Origin: Buttiauxella selenatireducens
GTDB taxonomy: Bacteria; Pseudomonadota; Gammaproteobacteria; Enterobacterales; Enterobacteriaceae
NCBI RefSeq assembly: GCF_031432975.1
Contig: NZ_CP133838.1
Coordinates: 2,170,001 to 2,234,000 of the forward strand
Direction: 5' to 3'
DNA length: 64,000 nucleotides
The notes beneath the pieces were generated by a model. That model had not been told where the DNA came from, ran no database searches, and saw nothing but the letters and a program-made list of their open reading frames with translations. This document shows positions 38,537 to 49,202 of this stretch, one piece after another (within the stretch, counting starts at the first letter, position 1; each line of letters opens with the position of its first letter). The position numbers and the translations under genes are program-made.

Positions 38537-38662
38537 AATACCCGTCGCCCTACAAGATGAAGGGGGGGGGCTGTTCTCCTGCACCCGAATCACCTACTTG
38601 AGTAAGCTCATTGGGATTCATTTGATTGCCGCCTGGCTGCATCTTGAAGCAACTTGGGTATA
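38537..38662. repeat. MITE-like repeat, full copy, upstream of dsbB
   Basis: 126 bp with imperfect 23-bp terminal inverted repeats: ATACCC...CAAGATG at the left and CATCTTGAAG...GGGTATA at the right. The inner part (ATCACCTACTTGAGTAAGC, TTGCCGCCT) resembles a widespread intergenic repeat of Enterobacterales, recalled from memory. A G9 tract (38562-38570) lies inside. It occupies the dsbB promoter region, starting 16 nt before its ATG. Partial copies are at 16919-16989 and 50424-50463. Confidence 0.65.
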
Positions 38663-38758
38663 TATGTAATGAGTCGGCAGTGTAAACGAATTCGATTTCC
38701 GCGCCAGTAGGCACATCAAAATAACACGCTAATTGGATGTTTATCAGACAAAAAAGTA

Positions 38759-38780
38759 AACGGGCAGCAGGCTGCCCGTA
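38759..38780 (-). terminator. Hairpin after nhaB
   Basis: acgggcagcaggctgcccgt: GGGCAGC/GCTGCCC stem flanked by TTTA/AAAG. Likely nhaB terminator, though the T run is short. Confidence 0.55.
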
Positions 38781-38788
38781 AATTTAGA

Positions 38789-40354
38789 TTAATGTGGTAA
38801 ACCGTTCATGATGGGTGAAGAAATCCATCCGGCTTGCATCATCCAATCTGTTGCTGGCACCAGAGTAAACTGTACGCACAACAATCCGACCACTGTCAGT
38901 ACCAGCGTATACGGCAACGCCATCAGCACCATACGGCCATAAGAGAGACGGATCAGCGGTGCCAGTGCCGAGGTGAGCAGGAATAAAAACGCAGCCTGAC
39001 CGTTCGGAGTGGCAACGGATGGCAAGTTTGTCCCAGTGTTAATCGCCACCGCAAGTAACTCAAACTGTTTGAGATCGATAATGCCATGGGTCAGCGCGGT
39101 TTTCGCTTCGTTGATATAAACGGTTCCAACAAACACGTTATCGGAAATGGATGACAAGATACCGTTGAACAAATAGAACAGCGCCAGTTGCGAATGCGGT
39201 TCGGCCTGCAATACAAATTGAATGACCGGCGTGAACAGTTGCTGGTCGATGATCACCGCGACGACGGCAAAAAACACCGTTAACAGAGCAGTGAAGGGCA
39301 GTGCTTCGGTGAAGGCTTTGCCTATCTGGTGTTCATCGGTCACGCCGCACAGTGAAGTGGCGAAGATAATCACCGATAAACCGATTAGCCCCACTTCGGC
39401 CAAATGCAGCGCCAGCGCAATCACCAGCCATATGCCAATCAATGCCTGAACGATAAGTTTCATGCTGTCCTGGCGAGTTCGTTTTTGCGCACTCTTCGTA
39501 TCGTAGTCCTGCAAGATGCCACGGACTTTCTCCGGCAGCTTTTCACCGTAACCCAGGATTTTAGTGGATTCCAGCAGCACACAGGTGAACAACCCGCAGA
39601 TGAGAACCGGTATGGTGACTGGCGCCATGCGCAGTAAGAAATCGCCAAAATGCCAACCGGCATTTTTCGCAATGATCAGGTTTTGCGGCTCACCAACCAT
39701 GGTCATCACGCCACCCAGCGCGGTGCCCACACCTGCATGCATCATCAGGCTGCGTAAAAACGCCCGAAATTGCTCCAGCGTGCTGCGATGATCAGCATCA
39801 AGAAGGGTGTCATCCTGAATATCATTCTCTAAATCGCCCGTAGACGCGACGCGGTGGTAGATATCGTAGAAACCCACTGCCACACTGATAACGACGGCAA
39901 CCACTGTCAGCGCGTCAAGGAAGGCCGATAAAAAGGCTGCTGCGATACAAAAGGCGAGAGAAAGTAAAATCTTCGAGCGAATGCCAAGCAGTAATTTAGT
40001 AAATACCAACAGCAGAAGCTGTTTCATGAAGTAGATGCCCGCCACCATAAACACCAGCAGCAACAACACTTCAAGGTTGGAGGCGATTTCTTCTCGCACA
40101 TGATCGGCGCTTGTCATGCCGATGAACACCGCTTCAAACGCCAACAAACCACCAGGCAGTAATGGGTAGCATTTCAGCGCCATTGCAAGGGTAAAGATAA
40201 ACTCTGCAACTAATAGCCAGCCCGCAATAAACGGACTAATAAACCAAAAAATCAAAGGGTTAACGACTAAGAAAGTCAGTAAAGCCAGCTTATACCAATT
40301 CGGAGATTGACCTAAAAAGTTGCGATAAAGCGCACGACCAGTAGACATTTCCAT
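38789..40354 (-). CDS. nhaB: Na+/H+ antiporter NhaB
   Basis: 521 aa (E. coli 513), about 12 membrane helices. Conserved family stretches are [48 protein letters not shown], and [17 protein letters not shown] with [19 protein letters not shown]. It exports sodium in exchange for protons (about 2 Na+:3 H+). Divergent from fadR, as in E. coli. A GC-rich hairpin (38759-38780) after its stop may terminate it. A second in-frame ATG lies two codons in. Confidence 0.95.
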   Translation of the reverse strand: MEMSTGRALYRNFLGQSPNWYKLALLTFLVVNPLIFWFISPFIAGWLLVAEFIFTLAMALKCYPLLPGGLLAFEAVFIGMTSADHVREEIASNLEVLLLLVFMVAGIYFMKQLLLLVFTKLLLGIRSKILLSLAFCIAAAFLSAFLDALTVVAVVISVAVGFYDIYHRVASTGDLENDIQDDTLLDADHRSTLEQFRAFLRSLMMHAGVGTALGGVMTMVGEPQNLIIAKNAGWHFGDFLLRMAPVTIPVLICGLFTCVLLESTKILGYGEKLPEKVRGILQDYDTKSAQKRTRQDSMKLIVQALIGIWLVIALALHLAEVGLIGLSVIIFATSLCGVTDEHQIGKAFTEALPFTALLTVFFAVVAVIIDQQLFTPVIQFVLQAEPHSQLALFYLFNGILSSISDNVFVGTVYINEAKTALTHGIIDLKQFELLAVAINTGTNLPSVATPNGQAAFLFLLTSALAPLIRLSYGRMVLMALPYTLVLTVVGLLCVQFTLVPATDWMMQAGWISSPIMNGLPH

Positions 40355-40598
40355 CGTGAATTTTTCATGCTCCTGTTACCCGTCATACATCAAAGAACAG
40401 AAGAGGTGATTCACATACCTCTAACAATATTGAATATATCGGATAAATATAAAGTTGCGATTAAATAAGTGGTTTCAGGTTACTCGTGCGCAAGATATCA
40501 ATCAAGGCATAGGAAAATGCTTAGGGAGTGTGATTGCGTGCAAAATTAAACCATGATTCCGCTTTTGGCGGTTGTCGCTGCTACCTGCGCCGCATGGC

Positions 40599-40615
40599 AT
40601 CTGGTATGATGAGTC
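40599..40615 (+). promoter_or_regulatory. FadR operator overlapping the fadR -10 element
   Basis: ATCTGGTATGATGAGTC matches the fadD operator (29651-29667) at 12 of 14 core positions. It contains an extended -10 (TGG-TATGAT, 40602-40609) 41 nt before the fadR ATG, so binding would block fadR transcription. Confidence 0.55.
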
Positions 40616-40649
40616 TCTTTAGCAAAACCTGTGTAATGGAAAGCATACT

Positions 40650-41369
40650 ATGGTCATTAAGGCGCAGAGCCCAGCGGGTTTCGCGGAAGAATATATCATC
40701 GAAAGTATCTGGAATAACCGCTTCGCTCCGGGAACCATTCTTCCGGCTGAACGAGAGTTATCCGAGCTCATTGGCGTCACCCGTACCACATTGCGCGAGG
40801 TGCTTCAGCGTCTGGCGCGTGATGGCTGGTTAACGATTCAGCATGGCAAGCCGACCAAAGTGAATAACTTCTGGGAAACCTCAGGTTTAAACATTCTGGA
40901 AACGCTGGCCCGTCTCGATCACGACAGCGTGCCGCAGTTGATTGATAACCTGTTATCCGTTCGAACCAATATCGCGACTATCTTTATCCGCACGGCTGTT
41001 CGTCAGCATCCAGATAAAGCGCAAGAAGTATTGGCGACGGCGAACAGTGTTGAAGACCACGCTGATGCGTTTGCGAAGCTGGACTACAACATTTTCCGCG
41101 GACTTGCCTTCGCTTCCGGGAACCCGATTTACGGATTGATCCTCAATGGAATGAAAGGATTGTATACCCGTATCGGGCGTCACTATTTCTCAAGCCCTGA
41201 AGCGCGTAGCCTGGCGTTAGGTTTCTATCACCGTTTGGCAGAAATTTGCCAACAAGGATTGCACGATCAGGTCTTTGATACCGTTCGTACCTACGGGCGT
41301 GAAAGTGGTGAAATCTGGCATCGGATGCAGAAAAATTTACCGGGCGACCTGGCGATGCACAGCCGTTAA
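40650..41369 (+). CDS. fadR: Fatty acid metabolism regulator FadR
   Basis: 239 aa, the E. coli length. N-terminal GntR-type winged helix (about residues 9-75; [25 protein letters not shown]) and C-terminal all-alpha acyl-CoA-binding domain (about 79-230). FadR represses fad genes and activates fabA/fabB; long-chain acyl-CoA releases it from DNA. In this window its target fadD is also present, and a related site lies over its own promoter. Confidence 0.97.
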   Translation: MVIKAQSPAGFAEEYIIESIWNNRFAPGTILPAERELSELIGVTRTTLREVLQRLARDGWLTIQHGKPTKVNNFWETSGLNILETLARLDHDSVPQLIDNLLSVRTNIATIFIRTAVRQHPDKAQEVLATANSVEDHADAFAKLDYNIFRGLAFASGNPIYGLILNGMKGLYTRIGRHYFSSPEARSLALGFYHRLAEICQQGLHDQVFDTVRTYGRESGEIWHRMQKNLPGDLAMHSR

Positions 41370-41400
41370 TCTGGTATTTTTTTCATCCCCTGTAATACGA

Positions 41401-41429
41401 AAAACGCTTCCCGAAGGAAGCGTTTTTTT
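41401..41429. terminator. Bidirectional terminator between fadR and ycgB
   Basis: aaaacgcttcccgaaggaagcgttttttt: CGCTTCC/GGAAGCG stem with A and T flanks. Confidence 0.92.
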
Positions 41430-41447
41430 ATGGCTGTTAAATGCCGG

Positions 41448-42983
41448 TTACAGGCTGTTAAGGCGAGGAGGGCAACGTTCAAGCAACTCAACGCTACCAT
41501 CTTCATTTTGTTGCTCTAGCGTCACGTCAAAGCCCCACAAACGGTGCACATGTTTGAGAACTTCTCGACGCCCTTTATCCAGCGGTGCGCGATTATGCGG
41601 GATGTAACGCAGCGTCAGCGAACGGTCGCCGCGTAAATCGACATTCCATACCTGAATATTTGGCTCAAGGTTGCTCAGATTGTACTGTGCCGACAGTTCA
41701 GCACGGATCTTCCGGTAACCTTCTTCGTTGTGAATAGCGGCAATTTCCAGGTAATTATTACGATCGTCATCCAGCACGGTAAACAAACGGAAATCCCGCA
41801 TCAGTTTCGGCGACAGGAACTGGCTGATAAAACTTTCATCTTTAAAATCACGCATCGCGAAATGCAGAGTATCCAACCAATCTTTACCGGCAATATCCGG
41901 GAACCAGTAGCGATCTTCTTCCGTTGGCGACTGGCAAATCCTTTTAATATCCTGGAACATGGCAAAGCCGAGTGCATACGGGTTGATCCCGTTGTACCAC
42001 GGGCTGTTGTACGGCGGCTGGAACACCACATTGGTGTGGCTGTGCAGGAACTCAAGCATAAAGCGGTCTGTCACTTTTCCTTCATCATACAGATGGTTAA
42101 GAATGGTGTAGTGCCAGAACGTTGCCCAACCTTCGTTCATCACCTGGGTCTGTTTCTGCGGATAAAAATACTGGCTCACCTTACGCACGATGCGTAAAAT
42201 TTCGCGCTGCCAGGACTCCAGTAACGGAGCATTCTTCTCCATAAAGTAGAGTAGATTTTCTTGTGGCTCAGAGGGGTAACGACGCGCTTCTGCAATCGTT
42301 TTTTCCTCTTCACGGCGCGGCAACGTGCGCCACAGTGTATTTACCTGGCTTTGCAGATACTCTTCGCGGCTTTTCTGCCGGGCTTTCTCTTCCTGCAACG
42401 AAATTTTCTGCGGACGTTTATAGCGGTCAACGCCGTAGTTCATCAACGCGTGGCAAGAGTCGAGCAGGCGTTCAACTTCGTCCACGCCGTAGCGTTCTTC
42501 GCACTCGGTAATGTATTTACGCGCGAAAATCAGGTAATCGATAATCGAGCTGGCATCCGTCCAGCTACGGAACAAATAGTTATTTTTGAAGAAAGAGTTA
42601 TGCCCGTAACAGGCGTGGGCGATAACCAGCGCTTGCATTGTGATGGTGTTTTCTTCCATCAAGTACGCAATGCACGGGTTCGAGTTAATCACGATTTCAT
42701 AGGCAAGCCCTTGCTGCCCATGTTTATAAAGCCGTTCCGTTTCGATGAATTTCTTACCAAACGACCAGTGTGGGTAGTTAATCGGCATCCCGACGCTCGA
42801 ATAAGCATCCATCATTTGCTCGGAGGTAATCACTTCGATTTGATGAGGATAGGTGTCCAGCCGATAGAGTTTGGCTACCCGGTCAATCTCGGCGAGATAG
42901 ACATCAAGCAGCTCGAACGTCCAGTCTGGTCCATCACTTAGACGTTTAGAATCCTTTGTGGCGGAATCAGTAACAATAGCCAT
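41448..42983 (-). CDS. ycgB: SpoVR-family protein YcgB
   Basis: 511 aa from ATG 42983 (E. coli 510), with GAGGG upstream. The SpoVR domain covers nearly the whole protein (SDGPDWTFELLDVYLAEIDR ... AHACYGHNSFFKNNYLFRSW ... NEGWATFWHYTILNHLYDEG). Function unresolved: in Bacillus SpoVR is needed for spore cortex formation, and in enterobacteria ycgB depends on RpoS and is often beside yeaGH-type stress genes. The longer frame to 43073 is not conserved. Confidence 0.93.
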   Translation of the reverse strand: MAIVTDSATKDSKRLSDGPDWTFELLDVYLAEIDRVAKLYRLDTYPHQIEVITSEQMMDAYSSVGMPINYPHWSFGKKFIETERLYKHGQQGLAYEIVINSNPCIAYLMEENTITMQALVIAHACYGHNSFFKNNYLFRSWTDASSIIDYLIFARKYITECEERYGVDEVERLLDSCHALMNYGVDRYKRPQKISLQEEKARQKSREEYLQSQVNTLWRTLPRREEEKTIAEARRYPSEPQENLLYFMEKNAPLLESWQREILRIVRKVSQYFYPQKQTQVMNEGWATFWHYTILNHLYDEGKVTDRFMLEFLHSHTNVVFQPPYNSPWYNGINPYALGFAMFQDIKRICQSPTEEDRYWFPDIAGKDWLDTLHFAMRDFKDESFISQFLSPKLMRDFRLFTVLDDDRNNYLEIAAIHNEEGYRKIRAELSAQYNLSNLEPNIQVWNVDLRGDRSLTLRYIPHNRAPLDKGRREVLKHVHRLWGFDVTLEQQNEDGSVELLERCPPRLNSL

Positions 42984-43200
42984 CAGCGCGCCCTCATTGT
43001 TGGCGGCTCTCTCTGGATGGAAAGCCTCACCTTCAAGAATAGACAACTCCTGAAACTTATCCGCTGCAAGCAAAATTTTTTCCTCACGATTTACTCATCT
43101 GAACACCCCGCTATTTGCAATTCACGCAGAGTAATATGCTGCGGAAAATATATTCGTTCGCAGGAGATTCTAATTATTGCCACCCAGTTATATCAGCCTG

Positions 43201-43222
43201 GGATGTGAGGAAAGTCACTATA
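43201..43222. promoter_or_regulatory. CRP site upstream of dadAX
   Basis: TGTGAGGAAAGTCACT (43204-43219) fits TGTGA-N6-TCACA with one mismatch. TATAAT (43219-43224) overlaps its right edge, so CRP here could repress one start and activate another; E. coli dadAX has several CRP-responsive promoters. The remaining 42984-43309 sequence is AT-rich and has no gene. Confidence 0.65.
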
Positions 43223-43309
43223 ATAAAGCCATATGTTGAATAACATTTTCATCTGGGTTATCAATTTGTAATCAGAAGATTATTCTTTTAGCTAAATGGT
43301 GGAATGGTT

Positions 43310-44608
43310 ATGCATGTTGTGGTGCTGGGAAGTGGTGTTGTTGGTGTCAGCAGTGCCTGGTATTTGCGCCAGGCTGGGCATGATGTCACGGTTATCGACA
43401 GGGAAGCGGGGCCAGCTATGGAAACCAGCGCGGCAAATGCCGGGCAAATCTCACCGGGTTACGCTGCACCCTGGGCTGCGCCGGGCGTACCGCTTAAAGC
43501 CATTAAATGGATGTTCCAACGCCACGCACCGCTGGCCATCAGCCTTGATGGCACGCAATTTCAGCTGAAGTGGATGCTGCAAATGCTGCGTAATTGCGAC
43601 ATGCGTCATTACATGGAAAACAAAGGCCGTATGGTGCGCCTGGCGGAGTACAGCCGCGATTGCCTGAAAGAGCTGCGCCATAACACCAATATTCAATATG
43701 AAGGCCGGCAGGGTGGGACGCTGCAACTGTTCCGCACGGCGCAGCAGTTTGAAAACGCGGCGAAAGACATTGCGGTACTCGACGATGCCGGTGTGCCATA
43801 TCAATTACTGGAAGCCAATCGTTTATCTGAGGTCGAACCTGCATTAGCTGATGTTGCCCATAAACTGACTGGCGGCTTGCGCTTACCTAATGACGAAACA
43901 GGCGACTGCCAACTGTTCACGCAGAATCTGGCACGCATGGCTGCCGAGGCGGGCGTCGTGTTCCGTTTCAATACGCCAGTCGATCGTCTGCTGTATGAAG
44001 GCCAAAATATTTATGGCGTGCAGTGCGGTAAAGAGGTGGTGAAAGCCGACGCTTATGTGGTCGCTTTCGGTTCATACTCCACCGGTTTATTGAAAAATAT
44101 CGTTGATATTCCTGTCTATCCGCTCAAAGGGTACTCTCTGACCATCCCCATTGCCGATGAGCAAGGCGCTCCGGTTTCGACTATTCTCGATGAGACATAC
44201 AAAATTGCGATCACGCGCTTTGACCAACGGATTCGTGTCGGTGGAATGGCGGAAATTGTCGGGTTTAACACTGAGTTGCTGAAACCTCGCCGTGAAACTC
44301 TGGAAATGGTGGTGCGCGATCTCTACCCGCGCGGTGGGCACGTTGAACAGGCGACGTTCTGGACGGGTTTACGTCCTATGACGCCAGACGGCACACCGAT
44401 TGTCGGGCGTACACCGTTCAAGAATTTATGGCTCAACACCGGGCATGGAACACTGGGCTGGACGATGGCCTGCGGCTCGGGTCAGATGTTAAGTGATTTA
44501 ATTTCTGGAAGAACACCGGCGATCCCGTTCGACGATCTCGCGGTTGCACGCTATTCCCCAGGATTCACTCCGACAGATTCACGGCGGCTGCATAACGCGC
44601 ATAACTAA
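43310..44608 (+). CDS. dadA: D-amino acid dehydrogenase small subunit DadA
   Basis: 432 aa from ATG 43310, the E. coli length. FAD-binding N-terminus [21 protein letters not shown]; conserved [23 protein letters not shown]-terminal [17 protein letters not shown] and [16 protein letters not shown]. It oxidises D-alanine and other D-amino acids to keto acids, feeding electrons to the respiratory chain on the inner membrane. dadX follows after 20 nt. The ATG two codons upstream (43304) is possible but lacks spacing from GGTGG. Confidence 0.96.
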   Translation: MHVVVLGSGVVGVSSAWYLRQAGHDVTVIDREAGPAMETSAANAGQISPGYAAPWAAPGVPLKAIKWMFQRHAPLAISLDGTQFQLKWMLQMLRNCDMRHYMENKGRMVRLAEYSRDCLKELRHNTNIQYEGRQGGTLQLFRTAQQFENAAKDIAVLDDAGVPYQLLEANRLSEVEPALADVAHKLTGGLRLPNDETGDCQLFTQNLARMAAEAGVVFRFNTPVDRLLYEGQNIYGVQCGKEVVKADAYVVAFGSYSTGLLKNIVDIPVYPLKGYSLTIPIADEQGAPVSTILDETYKIAITRFDQRIRVGGMAEIVGFNTELLKPRRETLEMVVRDLYPRGGHVEQATFWTGLRPMTPDGTPIVGRTPFKNLWLNTGHGTLGWTMACGSGQMLSDLISGRTPAIPFDDLAVARYSPGFTPTDSRRLHNAHN

Positions 44609-44628
44609 TATCAATAAAGGAGTGGACA

Positions 44629-45702
44629 ATGTCCCGTCCTATTGTTGCGACGCTGAAACTTAGCGCGCTGCGTAACAATTTACAGGTTGTTCGCCAGGCT
44701 GCCCCTCATTCGCGAGTCTGGTCGGTCGTCAAAGCAAATGCTTATGGTCATGGGCTGGAACGCATCTGGTCTTCATTGGGTGAAACCGATGGTTTCGCGA
44801 TGCTCAATCTCGAAGAGGCTATTTTGCTCCGCGAACGCGGCTGGAAAGGGCCAATTCTGATGCTCGAAGGCTTTTTCCATGCTGATGAACTGCCGCTGTT
44901 TGACCAGTATCGCCTCACCACCAGTCTGCACAGTAATTGGCAGGTGAAGGCGCTGGCGAATGCCAAACTTAAGGCACCGCTGGATGTTTATCTGAAGATG
45001 AACAGTGGCATGAACCGCCTCGGGTTCAGTCCTGAGCGGGTGCACTCTATCTGGCAACAACTGCGGGCGATTGCCAACGTTGGCCAGTTAACGTTGATGG
45101 CACATTTTGCCGATGCCGAGCAACCGGACGGCATCACAGAACCCATGAAACGCATAGAGCAGGCCACTGAGGGCATAGATTGCCCTCGTTCACTTTCTAA
45201 CTCTGCAGCAACGCTATGGCATCCTGAAGCGCATTTCGACTGGGTTCGCCCAGGGATTGTGTTGTACGGTGCATCGCCAACCGGCCAATGGTGCGATGTC
45301 GCAACCAGCGGTTTACAACCGGTGATGAGCCTGCAAAGCGAAATCATTGGTGTCCAGAACTTAAAGTCAGGAGACACGGTGGGTTACGGTAGCCGCTATC
45401 GGGCTCAGGTCGAGCAGCGTATTGGGATCGTCGCCTGCGGTTATGCTGACGGTTATCCTCGCCATGCCCCTGACGGAACACCCGTGCGCGTCAACGGTGT
45501 GTTAACGCACACGGTGGGAGCCATTTCGATGGATATGATGACGGTCGACCTCACACCGTGTCCGCAAGCCGGGATTGGTAGCCCTGTAGAACTGTGGGGT
45601 AACGAGGTCAAAATTGATGACGTCGCCCATGCTGCGGGGACGATAGGGTACGAACTGATGTGTGCGCTGGCACCTCGTGTGCCGGTTGTGACGCAGTCTT
45701 AG
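44629..45702 (+). CDS. dadX: Catabolic alanine racemase DadX
   Basis: 357 aa (E. coli 356). The PLP lysine lies in VVKANAYGHGL (about residue 34), the second catalytic tyrosine in VGYGSRYRA (about 253). It interconverts L- and D-alanine so that DadA can degrade L-alanine. AAAGGAG precedes ATG 44629 in the dadAX operon, which ends in a symmetrical terminator. Confidence 0.96.
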   Translation: MSRPIVATLKLSALRNNLQVVRQAAPHSRVWSVVKANAYGHGLERIWSSLGETDGFAMLNLEEAILLRERGWKGPILMLEGFFHADELPLFDQYRLTTSLHSNWQVKALANAKLKAPLDVYLKMNSGMNRLGFSPERVHSIWQQLRAIANVGQLTLMAHFADAEQPDGITEPMKRIEQATEGIDCPRSLSNSAATLWHPEAHFDWVRPGIVLYGASPTGQWCDVATSGLQPVMSLQSEIIGVQNLKSGDTVGYGSRYRAQVEQRIGIVACGYADGYPRHAPDGTPVRVNGVLTHTVGAISMDMMTVDLTPCPQAGIGSPVELWGNEVKIDDVAHAAGTIGYELMCALAPRVPVVTQS

Positions 45703-45711
45703 TGATGAGCT

Positions 45712-45734
45712 AAAGGGCGGTCTCCCGCCCTTTA
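45712..45734. terminator. Bidirectional terminator between dadX and cvrA
   Basis: taaagggcggtctcccgcccttta: perfect stem between convergent genes. Confidence 0.88.
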
Positions 45735-45740
45735 TTATGA

Positions 45741-47471
45741 CTACTCGGTTTCGTTGCTTTCTACGCGTACACCGATTTTAAGCACCTGGTTATCTTCTTT
45801 CTCGGCAACTGTCCAAATCATGCCTGCAAACTCAACCTGGTCACCGACTACGGGGGCTGCGCCAAGCATGCCCACCACAAACTCGCCCAGCGTTTGCTGC
45901 GTATTCACACTGTCATCCAAATCAAGCCCATAAATGGTCGCGACATCAGCAAACTGGGCGTTGGCTTCGAGAATGAAGTCACCAAAGAAGCGCTGATCGA
46001 GCGACACTGGCGGTGACTGGCTAAACATTTTACCCAGCGCGGGTAGGTCACGCTCACGGCCAATCACGCAGAGCACATCGCCGACTTGTAACCGCGTGCG
46101 GTCGCCCGGATTCATCAGTACATTGTCACGGAACAGGGCGGCAATGCGTGTATCTTTCGGCATATTCAAGTCGCGCAGGGAGGCACCAATGCACCATTTA
46201 TCTTCGCTGAGTTGGTAAACAAATTGTTCCCACGGGTTTTCCGGATGAATATCCAGACCCACGCGAGAAACCGGCCAACCCACGAGCGGTACAACCACCT
46301 TGGCTTTTTTAGCGGCCCATCCCAGTGACGTACCCTGCAATAACAGCGAGACCAACACCACGAAGAACGCCACATTGAAGAACAGACGGGCGTTTTCAAG
46401 GCCAGCCATCATCGGGAATACGGCGAGAATAATCGGCACCGCGCCGCGTAATCCCACCCAACTGATAAACACCCGTTCCCGTAAATTAAAGCCACGGAAC
46501 GGCAGCAGCCCGAGGAACACCGAGAGCGGACGGGCAAAGAAAATCATCCACAGAGACAGGAGCAGGGCAGGAATGGCAATCGGCAGCAAATCCGACGGAT
46601 TGACCAACAGCCCCAGAACCAGGAACATGCCGATTTGCGCGAACCACGCCAGCCCATCAAAGTTTTGCAAAATCCCAAAGCGGCTGCGAATCGGGCGGTT
46701 GCCCAGCAGGAAACCACAAAGATAGACCGCCAGAATCCCGCTGCCGTCGAGTGCCGTGGTAATGCCAAACACCATAATCCCGCCGCTCAACGCCAGCAGC
46801 GGATACAGACCTTGCGGCAACGTAATTCGGTTGATCATTTGCAGCAGCAGATAACCGCCGCCGAGGCCCAGTACAATTCCGAGGCCAAACTGCTGAATGA
46901 TATCCATGAGGAACATCCAGCTCAGGCCGGTTTGCCCATGCTGGATCATCTCAATAAGCGTAATGGTCAGAAACACCGCCATTGGATCGTTGCTGCCCGA
47001 TTCAATCTCAAGCGTGGCTCCGACACGTTCGTTAAGTCCTTTCCCACCCAGTAATGAGAAAACGGCTGCCGCATCGGTTGAACCGACGATTGCGCCAATC
47101 AACAAACCTTCAATTAAGTTGAGATTAAACAACCACGCGGCGGCCATGCCGGTTAAGCCCGACGTCACTAACACGCCTACTGTGGCAAGTGAAAGTGCTG
47201 GGCCAAGTGCGACTCGAAACGAACTGGCCTGGGTACGCATGCCGCCATCCAGCAGGATCACCGCCAGCGCCAGGTTACTGATTAGATAAGCGAAAGGATA
47301 ATTATCAAAGGGAATGCCGCCAATACCGTCGATCCCCGCCAACATGCCAATGGCGAGGAAAATAACCAGGATGGGGATACCAAGACGAGAGGAAAAAGAA
47401 CTCAATAAGATGCTACAAGTTACCAGTACGGAACCTAAAATAAACAGACTGACTATCGCCCCTGCGTCCAA
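45741..47471 (-). CDS. cvrA: K+/H+ antiporter CvrA (NhaP2)
   Basis: 576 aa (E. coli 578). CPA1 antiporter domain of about 12 helices (residues 1-390), with [20 protein letters not shown] and [14 protein letters not shown] cytoplasmic RCK_C domain (about 400-485; [18 protein letters not shown]) and a C-terminal transporter-associated domain (about 490-560) follow. It exports potassium and supports growth at low osmolarity and volume control. Start ATG 47471 has AGGAGAAA upstream. Confidence 0.95.
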   Translation of the reverse strand: MDAGAIVSLFILGSVLVTCSILLSSFSSRLGIPILVIFLAIGMLAGIDGIGGIPFDNYPFAYLISNLALAVILLDGGMRTQASSFRVALGPALSLATVGVLVTSGLTGMAAAWLFNLNLIEGLLIGAIVGSTDAAAVFSLLGGKGLNERVGATLEIESGSNDPMAVFLTITLIEMIQHGQTGLSWMFLMDIIQQFGLGIVLGLGGGYLLLQMINRITLPQGLYPLLALSGGIMVFGITTALDGSGILAVYLCGFLLGNRPIRSRFGILQNFDGLAWFAQIGMFLVLGLLVNPSDLLPIAIPALLLSLWMIFFARPLSVFLGLLPFRGFNLRERVFISWVGLRGAVPIILAVFPMMAGLENARLFFNVAFFVVLVSLLLQGTSLGWAAKKAKVVVPLVGWPVSRVGLDIHPENPWEQFVYQLSEDKWCIGASLRDLNMPKDTRIAALFRDNVLMNPGDRTRLQVGDVLCVIGRERDLPALGKMFSQSPPVSLDQRFFGDFILEANAQFADVATIYGLDLDDSVNTQQTLGEFVVGMLGAAPVVGDQVEFAGMIWTVAEKEDNQVLKIGVRVESNETE

Positions 47472-47541
47472 AATTATCTTTCTCCTTTTACCTGTGCCAT
47501 TCGTTTCGAAATGTTACCACGGAAAGCATTGATTAATTGTG

Positions 47542-48480
47542 CTATCTGGTGCCCACATGTGGCTTTTTTTGGCTAATAACGGGATGACCGCTGACGGTCA
47601 GGCTGGCAGTTTGCCCATCGTGATGCAGTTCTCCGTACGCACCCAGCGGCAGAGTGACAGTTTCGGGTTCATGCCCGAACGGTAATCCGCGCAGCACAGG
47701 GATCGACAAACGCTGCTGTAACATCTGGCACATTTCGTCGAAGTCATACCCACCGTCATAATCGCTTAACGTGGCCCCATTAAAACTGCCGAGAATCAGC
47801 GCTTTTTGGCGCGCTAAAATTCCCGCGTGATGAAGTTGCAGTAATAAGCGCTCAACACGGAATGGATGCTCATTAATGTCTTCAACCACTAAAATGCCGC
47901 CATCAATCACGGTGAGCCACGGCGAACCTATCATGGATACCAGCATTGCGAGATTTCCGCCCCACAGCGTACCGCTCGCCGTACAGGCTGGCGTGGCGCT
48001 CTGCCAGCTCACGGTAAATTTAGGTTCGGTTATCGCTTGCCAGAAATGCTGCCAGGTGAAGCGGTTTAACTCCTCTGCGCCAAAATTACCGGCGAGCATA
48101 GGTCCGCTGAATGTTATCGTCCCGGTTTGGGAAAGAAGCGCTAACTGTATTGCAGTGAAATCGCTGTGGCCGCAAATTATCGGTGTCCGTTCAGCAAAAG
48201 CACGTCCAAGGCTTGAATAATCGATATTCTCAAGCAGACGAGTTGCCCCATAACCGCCACGAACCGCCAGTACAATGTCACATTCTGGCGGCAATGCAGA
48301 TAAATCCTGAATATCCGCCAGGCGTTGGTCGTCCGTTCCGGCAAACCGTTGGAAGCGCCGGGTCACCACCGATTGGTTCTCAACCCGGTGACCCGAGGCT
48401 TTCAAGCGCTCGATGCCGCGAGCGGCTGCAGCTTGATTAACACAGAATCCTGAAGGGGCAATCAATCGAAACGTGGTCAT
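47542..48480 (-). CDS. ldcA: Murein tetrapeptide carboxypeptidase LdcA
   Basis: 312 aa (E. coli 304). An L,D-carboxypeptidase of family S66 removing the terminal D-Ala from cytoplasmic tetrapeptides during murein recycling. Nucleophile Ser in PIICGHSDFTAIQLAL (about residue 105). Conserved VRGGYGATRLLENIDY and the C-terminal LPFGHEPETVTLPLGA, holding the catalytic His. Eight extra C-terminal residues relative to E. coli. Divergent from emtA, also a murein enzyme, as in E. coli. Confidence 0.95.
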   Translation of the reverse strand: MTTFRLIAPSGFCVNQAAAARGIERLKASGHRVENQSVVTRRFQRFAGTDDQRLADIQDLSALPPECDIVLAVRGGYGATRLLENIDYSSLGRAFAERTPIICGHSDFTAIQLALLSQTGTITFSGPMLAGNFGAEELNRFTWQHFWQAITEPKFTVSWQSATPACTASGTLWGGNLAMLVSMIGSPWLTVIDGGILVVEDINEHPFRVERLLLQLHHAGILARQKALILGSFNGATLSDYDGGYDFDEMCQMLQQRLSIPVLRGLPFGHEPETVTLPLGAYGELHHDGQTASLTVSGHPVISQKKPHVGTR

Positions 48481-48593
48481 GGCATTTCCTTGCGTAAAGT
48501 GAATTGGTTATCATGCCGCTTGAAACGGTGGTTGTCACCCGCCGGTAACGACGAATCGCGGTAATAACGGCTCAGTAATATAAGGATAGATGC

Positions 48594-49202
48594 GTGAATA
48601 AAAGATGGCTGATTGTATTGATTTTGTTATTAGCGGGCTGTTCAAGTCATACAACTAAACAACCTGAGTGGGACCCAACAAAACCGGTACAACGCGCATT
48701 AACCTGGATGCCGATAACCGAGCAAGCGGGGAAAGAGTGGGGTGTTAGCCCGCGCGTGGTGACGGCAATTATTGCAGTGGAGTCCGGTGGCAACCCGACA
48801 TTGGTCAGTAAGTCTAATGCCGTGGGTCTGATGCAGATTAAAGCGTCAACGGCGGGCAAAGATGTATACCGTCATCTGGGTTGGGGCGGGCAGCCGTCAA
48901 CCAGCGAACTGAAAGATCCCGCGCGTAATATCTCGATTGGTACCGCGTATTTGAGCATTCTTGAACACGGCATTCTTGCGGGTATAGAAGATCCAGAAAC
49001 GATGCAGTATGCCTTGCTGGCTTCGTACGCTAACGGTGCGGGCGCATTGCTCAGGACGTTCTCATCCGATCGTAAAAAGGCCATTGATGAGATCAATGAC
49101 CTGAGCCCAGACGAGTTTTACGAATACATCGCTAAGAATCACCCGGCACCGCAAGCACCGCGATATTTGTATAAAGTGTCTAAAGCGTTAAACGCGATGT
49201 AA
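48594..49202 (+). CDS. emtA: Membrane-bound endo-type lytic murein transglycosylase EmtA (MltE)
   Basis: 202 aa (E. coli 203). GTG start 48594 with AAGGATAG upstream. Lipobox LLLAGC (about residues 11-16). GH23 SLT domain: catalytic Glu in [20 protein letters not shown] (about 64), then QIKASTAG. The outer-membrane lipoprotein cuts within glycan strands. It ends directly against the convergent ycgR stop, with no intervening base. Confidence 0.95.
   Translation: MNKRWLIVLILLLAGCSSHTTKQPEWDPTKPVQRALTWMPITEQAGKEWGVSPRVVTAIIAVESGGNPTLVSKSNAVGLMQIKASTAGKDVYRHLGWGGQPSTSELKDPARNISIGTAYLSILEHGILAGIEDPETMQYALLASYANGAGALLRTFSSDRKKAIDEINDLSPDEFYEYIAKNHPAPQAPRYLYKVSKALNAM

Noticed and set aside
42261-42941. 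226-aa ORF antisense to ycgB
   Set aside because: Shadow of a well-conserved gene in the opposite frame; no protein-like features.
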